Assembly (NCBI RefSeq): GCF_000733765.1
Contig: NZ_JPOG01000001.1
Coordinates: 62,001-126,000 of the forward strand
Direction: 5' to 3'
Length of the DNA stretch: 64,000 bases
Source of the DNA: Algiphilus aromaticivorans DG1253
Lineage (GTDB): Bacteria > Pseudomonadota > Gammaproteobacteria > Nevskiales > Nevskiaceae
Part shown: positions 57,625 to 64,000 of the stretch, in pieces
Layout: each line of letters begins with the position of its first letter
How positions within the stretch are numbered: the first letter of the stretch is position 1
Position numbers and translations under genes: made by a program
The notes under the pieces: model-generated
The model's input: the letters and a program-made list of their open reading frames with translations, nothing else
Databases searched by the model: none
Told to the model about the DNA's origin: nothing

Positions 57625-57822
57625 ATGAGCGATATCGTCCTCTTCCTCGTCACTTTTGCGGTTCTGGCTGTCACCTTCGGCGGACTGGCACTGGGGCTGG
57701 TGCAGAACAAGCCCCTCAAGGGCAGCTGCGGCGGCCTGTCGAATGTCACGGGTGAGCGCTGCGGCTTCTGCGGCGCCGATAGCGCCGACCGTTGCGAGGC
57801 TCCGGCCGACGCCGAGCGCTGA
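57625..57822 (+). CDS. nqrM: NqrM, iron-delivery factor for Na+-NQR assembly
   Basis: This 65-residue protein has one membrane helix (IVLFLVTFAVLAVTFGGLAL) and a Cys-rich tail KGSCGGLSNVTGERCGFCGA, the signature of NqrM (DUF539). NqrM is needed to install the Fe centre between NqrD and NqrE. In the usual gene order apbE stands between nqrF and nqrM; here it is absent. Confidence 0.9.
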   Translation: MSDIVLFLVTFAVLAVTFGGLALGLVQNKPLKGSCGGLSNVTGERCGFCGADSADRCEAPADAER

Positions 57823-57889
57823 AGCGCGGCGCAAGGCCTGCGCGCTGCGGCATACTGCGCTTACGACATCCACAAAATCGGGGCGTACC

Positions 57890-58309
57890 GTGCGGACATC
57901 GCTCGACAAGATCCGCGTTCAGGACTACATGAGCGCGAGCCTGCTGACCTTCACACCGGAAACCGACGTGTTGGCCGCCATCAACTCGTTGATTGAGAAA
58001 GGCGTATCCGGCGCGCCAGTGCTCGACAAGCTCGGCAATCTCGTCGGCATGCTCTCCGAGAAGGATTGCATGCGGCTGGCGTTGAATGCCGGCTACCACG
58101 GCGATCTTGGCGGCCGCGTTGGCGACTTCATGTCCCCAAAGGTGATTACGGTCGACGCCGATACCAGCATTCTCGAAGTTGCGCGCATGTTTCAGGAGGC
58201 GCCCTTCAAGCGCTACCCGGTGGTTTCCGATAACCGCCTGGTCGGCAGCATCAGCCGCTCGGACGTGCTGCGCGCCATCGACGCGCTGCGTGGCAACTTC
58301 CCCGTCTGA
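57890..58309 (+). CDS. CBS domain-containing protein
   Basis: This protein of about 139 residues is made of two CBS motifs: VQDYMSASLLTFTPETDVLA, GVSGAPVLDKLGNLVGMLSE with KDCMRLAL, then GDFMSPKVITVDADTSILEV, FKRYPVVSDNRLVGSISRSD. Such pairs bind adenine nucleotides and act as energy sensors or domain regulators. Starts with GTG at 57890; a longer frame from 57656 overlaps nqrM and has no homology. Confidence 0.85.
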   Translation: MRTSLDKIRVQDYMSASLLTFTPETDVLAAINSLIEKGVSGAPVLDKLGNLVGMLSEKDCMRLALNAGYHGDLGGRVGDFMSPKVITVDADTSILEVARMFQEAPFKRYPVVSDNRLVGSISRSDVLRAIDALRGNFPV

Positions 58310-58357
58310 TTTCGTCACCGCGGTCTTCGCCCGCGTTAGCCGCAAAGGTTTCTGCCC

Positions 58358-59317
58358 TTGAGCGACAGTGCTTTGGAGCGCCCAACGGTACTCGTGACCG
58401 GCGCCGCGGGCTCGCTGGCACGGCGCGTTATCGCGCGCCTCCACGGCAGCTGCCGGTTGATCGCCGCCGACTTCCGCCACCGCGTCGATACTGACTCCGG
58501 CATTGCCAGCTACAAGGTGGACGTGCAATCGGGCGGCTTCGAGGGCATTTTTCGCCGCCACAGCATCGACGCAGTGCTGCACCTGGGCCGCATCTTCCCG
58601 CATCAGTCGACGCGCCTGCATCGCTACAACGCCAACGTTCTGGGTACTCGGCGGTTGCTGGAGCTATGCCTGAAGTACGACCTGTCGCAGGTGCTGATCC
58701 ATTCGACCTACTACGTCTATGGTGCCAGCCCCTACAACCCGGCGCTGCTGACGGAGGACTCGCCACTGAAGGCGAGCGAGATCACCCAGGACCTCATAGA
58801 TGCGGTCGAGCTGGAAAACCTCGCTCAGATCTGGCTGTGGAAGCACCCGGAGATTCGCCTGGGCATCCTGCGCCCATGCAATATTCTCGGCCCCGGTGTA
58901 CGCAACAGCATGTCCCTGCTCATGGCACGGCGCATTGCTCCGACCGTTGCCGGGCATTCTCCGATGATGCAGTTCCTGCATGTCGACGACATGGCGAAAG
59001 CCGTTGTCCGTGCTTACGAAGGCGGTGCCCACGGTGTCTTCAATGTGGCGCCGGATCGCTACCTGCCCTATCAGCGGGCCTTGCAGCTGGCCGGCTGCCG
59101 TCGGCTCCTGGTACCTCCCGTGCCGCCGCAGGCCGCGGGCCTGCTAAGCCGGGCCTTGAACTGGGGGGCTTTCTTTCCGCCCTATCTCGTCAACTATTTC
59201 AAGTATCCAGTCCTGCTCGACGGCAGCCTCTTCGCCCAACGCTTCGGTTGGCGGCCGGAGCAGCCCGCCAAGGATGTCCTCGCCTACTATCGCTTGCGCA
59301 AGCAGCGCGGTAGCTGA
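58358..59317 (+). CDS. NAD-dependent epimerase/dehydratase-like SDR
   Basis: This 319-residue extended SDR has VLVTGAAGSLARRVIARLHG (Rossmann), NANVLGTRRLLELCLKYDLS, STYYVYGASPYNPALL, LGILRPCNILGPGVRNSM and MQFLHVDDMAKAVVRAYEGG. The YxxxK catalytic pair is not clearly preserved (YVYGA, no Lys four residues later). Function unknown; possibly nucleotide-sugar or lipid-linked. A TTG start at 58358 is assumed; 48 bp after the CBS gene. Confidence 0.8.
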   Translation: MSDSALERPTVLVTGAAGSLARRVIARLHGSCRLIAADFRHRVDTDSGIASYKVDVQSGGFEGIFRRHSIDAVLHLGRIFPHQSTRLHRYNANVLGTRRLLELCLKYDLSQVLIHSTYYVYGASPYNPALLTEDSPLKASEITQDLIDAVELENLAQIWLWKHPEIRLGILRPCNILGPGVRNSMSLLMARRIAPTVAGHSPMMQFLHVDDMAKAVVRAYEGGAHGVFNVAPDRYLPYQRALQLAGCRRLLVPPVPPQAAGLLSRALNWGAFFPPYLVNYFKYPVLLDGSLFAQRFGWRPEQPAKDVLAYYRLRKQRGS

Positions 59318-59429
59318 GCCCCCTGGCGGCGATTGAAGGGCGCTATTAGCGCGTGGCTGCACGACAATTGGCGAAAGCGCCGCGAGCGGGCTAGGCTCAA
59401 GGCATCTCATCCAAGGAGGCAACAAGAAT

Positions 59430-59897
59430 ATGGATATCGATATCGGCATCAGCGAGGAAAAGCGGAAGACCATCGCCGGTGGTCTGTGCCGCCTGCTCGC
59501 CGACGAGTACACCCTTTATCTGAAGACACACAACTTCCACTGGAACGTGACGGGGCCGATGTTCACGACCCTTCACCAGATGTTCGAGCAGCACTACACC
59601 GAGGCCGCGACTGCGGTCGACGAGGTCGCGGAGCGCATTCGCACCCTCGGCGAGCGCGCGCCCGGCAGCTACAAGGAGTTCGACGAGCTGGCCACGGTCC
59701 GCGAGGAAACCAAGCAGGTTGACGCCATGGAGATGGTGCGCCAGCTCGTCAAGGACCACGAAACCGTCGCCAAGACCGCGCGCTCCGTCTTCAAGGAGGC
59801 CGAGGAAGTGAGTGACGAGCCCTCCGCCGATCTGCTGACGCAGCGCATGCAGCTGCACGAAAAGACCGCGTGGATGCTGCGCAGCCTGCTCGACTAG
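59430..59897 (+). CDS. dps: Dps family DNA starvation/ferritin-like protein
   Basis: This 155-residue four-helix ferritin-like protein has the Dps ferroxidase signature TLYLKTHNFHWNVTGPMFTT, HQMFEQHYTEAATAVDEVAE and IRTLGERAPGS. The 12-subunit shell stores iron and protects DNA. AAGGAGG lies well placed before the ATG. Confidence 0.93.
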   Translation: MDIDIGISEEKRKTIAGGLCRLLADEYTLYLKTHNFHWNVTGPMFTTLHQMFEQHYTEAATAVDEVAERIRTLGERAPGSYKEFDELATVREETKQVDAMEMVRQLVKDHETVAKTARSVFKEAEEVSDEPSADLLTQRMQLHEKTAWMLRSLLD

Positions 59898-59911
59898 ACG
59901 GCGCGCCCGTC

Positions 59912-60865
59912 ATGGCGGTGCGCAAGCTGCGCGCCGTCTACGGCCGTGATCTGGTCGCCGTCGACGACGTCAGCCTGGACATCCGTCCGGGCGAGATCGT
60001 CGGCCTCGTCGGCGAATCCGGTTGCGGCAAGTCGAGCCTCGCGCGCTGCCTGGCGGGTCTGCGTGCGCCGGACCGCGGTGCGGTCATTCTCAATGGCGAG
60101 CAGCTCGGCCGCCGCGGCATGCGCCGGAACCAGCGCCGCGCCGTGCAGATGGTCTTCCAGGATCCGACGGCCAGCCTGGATCCGCGCATGCGGGTTAACA
60201 AGTTGCTGGCCGAGCCGCTGCGCGCGCTCTGCCCGGAACTGGACCGTCACCAGCGTCGTGAGCGCATTGCGGCAACGCTGGAGGCCGTCGGGCTCGATCC
60301 GGCGCACGGCCAGCGCTTCGCGCACAGCTTTTCCGGCGGTCAGGCGCAGCGCATCGCGATCGCGCGGGCACTGGTTGTAGAGCCCGACCTGCTGATCTGC
60401 GATGAGCCATTGTCGGCGCTGGACGTCTCCGTACAGGCGCAGATTCTGAACCTGCTGCGCGACCTCCGCGCCCGGCGGGGCATGGCCATGCTTTTTATCA
60501 GCCATGATCTCGCCGTCGTCCGGCAGCTATGCGACCGCCTGCTCGTGATGTATCTGGGCCGCCTCGTCGAGCAGGGCGCCACGGCCGATCTGATCGACCG
60601 ACCGGCACATCCCTATACGCGCGCCCTGCTGTCCTGCGTGCCGCGTGTCGTCGCCGCCGCCGAGCCGCAGATCCTGCTCGAAGGGGAGCTGCCCGATCCC
60701 CGGGCGCGGCCTTCGGGCTGCGTCTTTCGCACGCGCTGCCCCATGGCCGACGGCATCTGTGCTGAGCGAGAACCCGATTGGCACCGACAGGAGCACGGTG
60801 GTTATTCGGCCTGCCATTTCGCCGCCCGTCACGCCAGTCCGATGACCGCGCGGGCGATGCGCTGA
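59912..60865 (+). CDS. Peptide ABC transporter ATP-binding protein (DppF/OppF type), orphan
   Basis: This 317-residue ATPase has Walker A (GLVGESGCGKSSLARCL), the Q-loop (VQMVFQDPTASLDPRMR), the ABC signature FSGGQAQRIAIARAL, Walker B (LLICDEPLSALDVS) and the H-loop (MLFISHDLAVVRQ). The C-terminal oligopeptide/dipeptide domain has Cys residues (GCVFRTRCPMADGICA) that bind an Fe-S cluster in some members. No permease or partner ATPase gene lies next to it here. ATG at 59912. Confidence 0.88.
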   Translation: MAVRKLRAVYGRDLVAVDDVSLDIRPGEIVGLVGESGCGKSSLARCLAGLRAPDRGAVILNGEQLGRRGMRRNQRRAVQMVFQDPTASLDPRMRVNKLLAEPLRALCPELDRHQRRERIAATLEAVGLDPAHGQRFAHSFSGGQAQRIAIARALVVEPDLLICDEPLSALDVSVQAQILNLLRDLRARRGMAMLFISHDLAVVRQLCDRLLVMYLGRLVEQGATADLIDRPAHPYTRALLSCVPRVVAAAEPQILLEGELPDPRARPSGCVFRTRCPMADGICAEREPDWHRQEHGGYSACHFAARHASPMTARAMR

Positions 60866-60869
60866 AGCG

Positions 60870-61661
60870 CTAGACCCCGGACGGGCGCTGGCAGTTCGGT
60901 CGCCGCCCTTCGCGCCGCGCCTGCTCATAGAGTGGCTGTGCGTCCCCGAGCTGGGCGCGGAGGTCGCGGATGCGCGTGTCGTGGGAGGGATGCGTCGACA
61001 TGAATTCCGGAGGCGCCTGGCCGCCGGAAGCCTCTGCCATATTCACCCAGAGCGCCGGGGCGGCGCTCGGGTCGAATCCGGCGCGCGCCATGTAGCGCAG
61101 CCCCAGCTCGTCGGCTTCGCTCTCATCGGCGCGGCCGTAGGGCATCAGCAGGAGCACCTGCGCACCCATGCCGATGAGTTCCGGATTCATGCCGGTGGCG
61201 CCGGCGAGCACCGAAGCACCCAGCTGCGCGGCCAGCTGGTTCGAAACCCGGGCGGCGGAATGGTTGGCGAGCACGTGGGCGATCTCGTGGCCGATGACCG
61301 CCGCGAGTTGGTCCTGGTTCTCCGCAACCTTGATCAGGCCGGTGTAGACGCCGATCTTGCCGCCCGGCAGCGCGAAGGCGTTCACCGAGTCCTGCTCAAA
61401 GGTTTGGACTTCCCACTCCTGCTCGGGTGCGATCACCCTTACCAGCGCATCGCTGATGCACTGGACATAGCGCGCTGCCGGAGTGTTGCGAGCCACAGGG
61501 GTTTCTTCCTGCATCTGCGCGAAGGCCTCGGCGCCCATGGCGCGCATCTGCTCGCCGGATACCAGCATGAGCTGGCTGCGGCCCGTGGGCGTTGTCGCAC
61601 AAGCGGCCAGAGCCGTCGCAATGGCGACGCCCGAGATGAATGCCAGAGATCGTTGCGCCAT
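60870..61661 (-). CDS. M48 family metalloprotease lipoprotein
   Basis: This 263-residue protein has a lipoprotein signal (SGVAIATALAACATTPTGRS) and an M48 zinc protease domain: PGGKIGVYTGLIKVAENQDQ, the HExxH active site in AAVIGHEIAHVLANHSAARV, and ADESEADELGLRYMARAGFD (third ligand Glu). Resembles LoiP/YcaL-type envelope proteases that degrade misfolded outer-membrane proteins. ATG at 61661; the frame upstream is unrelated. Confidence 0.9.
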   Translation of the reverse strand: MAQRSLAFISGVAIATALAACATTPTGRSQLMLVSGEQMRAMGAEAFAQMQEETPVARNTPAARYVQCISDALVRVIAPEQEWEVQTFEQDSVNAFALPGGKIGVYTGLIKVAENQDQLAAVIGHEIAHVLANHSAARVSNQLAAQLGASVLAGATGMNPELIGMGAQVLLLMPYGRADESEADELGLRYMARAGFDPSAAPALWVNMAEASGGQAPPEFMSTHPSHDTRIRDLRAQLGDAQPLYEQARREGRRPNCQRPSGV

Positions 61662-61721
61662 GAGCCAAGCCGTTATCAAGAGTATTCGTGCCAATATAAA
61701 CCGCAACCGGCTGTCGGCCGG

Positions 61722-63683
61722 ATGAATGTCCGTATCGGATCCAGTGTGTCGTCCAGAAAATTCAGCCTGAACCCGAGCTACCGGGGCACTGCAGCGGCTA
61801 TGGCCGCTGAGGGAAATGTCTCCGCGCCGCGCGACCGGAGCTCCTTGCGCCGCGACGTGTTGCGCGTGCTCGCTGCCAATGTATTGCTGCTGCTCGCTTT
61901 TGCGCTCTGGCAGTCTTATGCCCTGCAGCAGCTGGAGACGCTGAATACGCAGAAGCAGACGCTGCAGCAGCTGCGCGCCGGGCTCGCCAGCGGCGAAGGT
62001 TCCGGCACTCCGGCCGAGGTCGGAGCCGTCCCCGCTCCGGAGAAACTGATCGCACGCATGAATGCTGCTCAGGCGGAAGGACTTGAGGATCCCCGGCAAC
62101 AGGGCGCGCTGCGGGCGGAGGCCGACCGGGCAGTCACCGCTCTCGATATGCGTATCGAGAGCCTGTCGCGGCACATGCGGGTCGCTGTCGGTCTACTCAT
62201 CCTCGCCATGCTGCTTCTGCAGGCAGGGGCGCTGTGGGGTTTCCGGCGACAGGTCGTGCAGCCGCTGGTCGCACTGGCCGGCCGCGCCGAGCGCGTTGCG
62301 GCCGGCTTGACCGACGACATGACGCCGCTGCAGTCGACGCGGCGGGAGTTCCGCCTTATCGCCCAGGCCCTTGATGGCGTCGGAGAACGCGAAGCGCGCC
62401 TTGCGGAATTGGTGCATCGCGACGAGACCACCGGTTTGGCCAATCGTCGCGCCGCGCGCCAGAGCCTCGGCCGCTGGGTGGAGGAGGGCGCCAGTGGCGC
62501 CGTCATCATGTTGCGTGTGGTCAACCTGGGCAGTGTGCGTGCCGTCTACGGCGAGACCGAGGCCAACGCCCTGCTGAACCGCTACGCGCGCAGCGCGGAG
62601 GGCGTTGTCGGACAGTGGTGCGACACCATCGCCGCCTACGCCGAGGATGTCCTGATACTGCTGGTGCGCAGCGGTGCCGAGGTCGCGCTGGCCGATATCG
62701 TGACGGCCTTGATGGCGGCGGGCAGCGACGCCGAGGTGCAGCGCGGTACGCGCGCCGAACTGGTGGCTTCCATCGCGCTCTTCCCCGTGCACGGCGATAC
62801 CGTCGACGCCGTTATCGGCCAGGCCAGCGCGGCGCTCGATAACGCCACTGCGCGTGGTGCCGGCGCCGTCGAGCGCGCCCGGGAGACGGGGGCAGGCAGC
62901 CTGCGCAAGCATCTGGTGCATCACGAGGCCATGCGGCGTGCCGTCGAAAGCGACCGTCTGGAGCTGTGGTACATGCCTATCGTCGACGTGCATCAGCTGC
63001 CGGGGCGCATCTGTCACGCCGAGGCGCTGATGCGCATGCGCGACGCCGACGGCCAGGTGCATCCGGTGCCGATGGAGATGATGGAGCGCCTGCTGGCGAC
63101 CCCGGACCTGCTGCTGCCAGCCTCGGAGCGCTGCTTTCGCCAGGCCTGCGAGACCTTGAAGCGGCTGCACGCCGACGGCCACGACATCGCCGTAGCCTTC
63201 AATCTCGCCGCACCGGAGCTGCGCGATGAGCACCTGGAACGGCTGATTGAGATCTTCGTCGCCAGCGGGCTGCCGCCAGCCTCGCTGATGCTGGAGATCA
63301 CCGAGCGCGTGGCGCTGCGGGGCATGGAGAAGGTCGTGCCCAGGCTGCAGGCGGCGCGCGAGCAGGGTGTGCGCGTAGTGCTCGACGATTTCGGCACCGG
63401 CTTCTCCTCGCTGTCGCATCTGGTCGAGCTGCCCATCGACGGCATCAAGATCGATCGCGTCTTCATCAAGGACCTGGAAACCGACTCGCGCTCGCGCGCG
63501 ATCGTCTCGGCGACCAATGCGCTGGCGCAGGTACTGAAGCTCGAGGTGGTCGGCGAGGGGATCGAGACCGAAGCCCAGCGCGACCTGCTGCGCGAGCTGG
63601 GCTGCTGTGTGCACCAGGGGTATCTCTACGCCAAGGCCATGCCGGCTGATCAGCTGCGTCTGCGGCTGACGGCCGGGGTCTAG
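61722..63683 (+). CDS. Membrane GGDEF(degenerate)-EAL c-di-GMP phosphodiesterase-like protein
   Basis: This protein of about 653 residues has helix 1 VLAANVLLLLAFALWQ, a periplasmic segment, helix 2 VAVGLLILAMLLLQAGALW and a HAMP-like linker. A GGDEF domain follows whose motif is replaced by AYAEDVLIL. The EAL domain has HAEALMRM, AVAFNLAAPEL, MLEITERVALRG, LDDFGTGFSSLSHL, DGIKIDRVFIKDL and VVGEGIETEAQ. EAL catalytic residues look complete, so it should hydrolyse c-di-GMP, with the GGDEF as a sensor. Start uncertain: ATG 61722, or 61800. Confidence 0.88.
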   Translation: MNVRIGSSVSSRKFSLNPSYRGTAAAMAAEGNVSAPRDRSSLRRDVLRVLAANVLLLLAFALWQSYALQQLETLNTQKQTLQQLRAGLASGEGSGTPAEVGAVPAPEKLIARMNAAQAEGLEDPRQQGALRAEADRAVTALDMRIESLSRHMRVAVGLLILAMLLLQAGALWGFRRQVVQPLVALAGRAERVAAGLTDDMTPLQSTRREFRLIAQALDGVGEREARLAELVHRDETTGLANRRAARQSLGRWVEEGASGAVIMLRVVNLGSVRAVYGETEANALLNRYARSAEGVVGQWCDTIAAYAEDVLILLVRSGAEVALADIVTALMAAGSDAEVQRGTRAELVASIALFPVHGDTVDAVIGQASAALDNATARGAGAVERARETGAGSLRKHLVHHEAMRRAVESDRLELWYMPIVDVHQLPGRICHAEALMRMRDADGQVHPVPMEMMERLLATPDLLLPASERCFRQACETLKRLHADGHDIAVAFNLAAPELRDEHLERLIEIFVASGLPPASLMLEITERVALRGMEKVVPRLQAAREQGVRVVLDDFGTGFSSLSHLVELPIDGIKIDRVFIKDLETDSRSRAIVSATNALAQVLKLEVVGEGIETEAQRDLLRELGCCVHQGYLYAKAMPADQLRLRLTAGV

Positions 63684-63696
63684 CGCGAGCGAAGCT

Positions 63697-64000
63697 TCAG
63701 GGCTCCAGCCGCAGGATGCGCCAGCCGCTGTTGGCCTGCTCGTAGAGCAGCCGGTCGTGAGCACGGCCGTGCCGGCCCTGCCAGAACTCCACGCGCGCCG
63801 GCAGCAGCCGATAGCCGCCCCATTGCTCGGGGCATGGAATCGCGCCGTCGCCGATCCGCTCGGCCGCCTCGTCCATGCGCGCGTCCAGCTCCGTCCGCGA
63901 AGCCACCGGGCGCGACTGGCGCGACACGGCGGCCGACAGCTGCGACTCGCGCGGTCGGCTCGCGAAATAGGCCTCGCTGATCTCCCGCGGCAGCTTCTCG
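63697..64000 (-). CDS. pdxH: Pyridoxamine 5'-phosphate oxidase, C-terminal part (5' end outside window)
   Basis: This frame is open to the window edge. The visible 101 codons include SRQSRPVASRTELDARMDEA, GDGAIPCPEQWGGYRLLPAR and VEFWQGRHGRAHDRLLYEQ, the PdxH C-terminal FMN/PLP-binding signature. The enzyme makes pyridoxal 5'-phosphate in the salvage/terminal step of vitamin B6 synthesis. Confidence 0.93.
   Translation of the reverse strand, partial: EKLPREISEAYFASRPRESQLSAAVSRQSRPVASRTELDARMDEAAERIGDGAIPCPEQWGGYRLLPARVEFWQGRHGRAHDRLLYEQANSGWRILRLEP

Noticed and set aside
60981-61721. N-terminal extension of the GGDEF-EAL protein
   Set aside because: The frame is open but antisense to the M48 protease gene; the protein's first membrane helix begins after 61800.

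Overview
The window is a stretch of chromosome from a GC-rich gammaproteobacterium. Evidence includes MdoGH (OpgGH), YaeQ, a complete Na+-translocating NADH:quinone reductase operon, RimK, PrfC and the tRNA style. Acyl-ACP desaturase, a second desaturase and a microsomal-type epoxide hydrolase hint at a lipid- or hydrocarbon-oriented marine lineage such as Nevskiales/Salinisphaerales. That placement is only a guess from gene content.

Layout. (1) 1-13,960 is mostly ordinary chromosome: the end of a GGDEF protein, yaeQ, a DUF6151 protein, a MOSC protein, the osmoregulated periplasmic glucan operon mdoGH, a fatty acid desaturase, a lipoprotein, a VOC protein, an ion-channel gene broken by an IS30-family element (9,903-10,998), an epoxide hydrolase and an alpha/beta hydrolase. 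(2) 13,992-14,259 holds two 142-bp-spaced copies of a tRNA 3'-end fragment that carries a hairpin-rich 72-bp insert. (3) 14,274-36,348 is a 22-kb Tn7-like transposon. It has 17-bp perfect terminal inverted repeats (TGT...ACA), is flanked by the 5-bp duplication GACTT, and sits 18 bp beyond the CCA end of a CAU-anticodon tRNA gene (36,372-36,447). Its core is an operon with 4-bp overlaps: a TnsA-TnsB fusion, a TnsC-like AAA+ protein that has lost the Walker A lysine and Walker B aspartate, and a TniQ/TnsD targeting protein. Next to the core are a DUF2384-like gene, a small HTH gene, a divergent zinc-finger/basic-tail gene and a possible small RNA. The cargo is heavy-metal resistance: cadR, a CDF-like cation transporter and lspA at the left; czcI-like, czcC, czcB, czcA and a PII-like gene at the right; and a rhodanese-nucleotidyl cyclase fusion. 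The element is scarred by nested insertions: an IS30-family element inside istB of an IS21-family element, which itself interrupts an ISL3-type transposase. An inverted, decayed IS21 relic lies on the other side of the tns core.

(4) 36,448-64,000 is again normal chromosome: prfC, a MATE exporter, acylphosphatase, an SDR, acyl-ACP desaturase, folE, an orphan ParB with nearby DnaA-box-like sites, an SLC13-type permease, mnmG, a DUF962 protein, the RimK trio (zinc protease, RimK, aspartoacylase-like), nqrABCDEF-nqrM, a CBS protein, an epimerase-like SDR, a Dps protein, an orphan peptide-ABC ATPase, an M48 protease lipoprotein, a GGDEF(degenerate)-EAL protein and the end of pdxH.

How parts work together. 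The transposon probably moves by TnsAB cut-and-paste into the conserved downstream flank of a tRNA gene chosen by TniQ, and it delivers export of divalent or heavy metals (periplasmic CzcCBA plus inner-membrane CDF under CadR). The NQR operon supplies respiration-coupled sodium export and includes its NqrM iron-delivery factor, but no apbE flavin transferase is present here.
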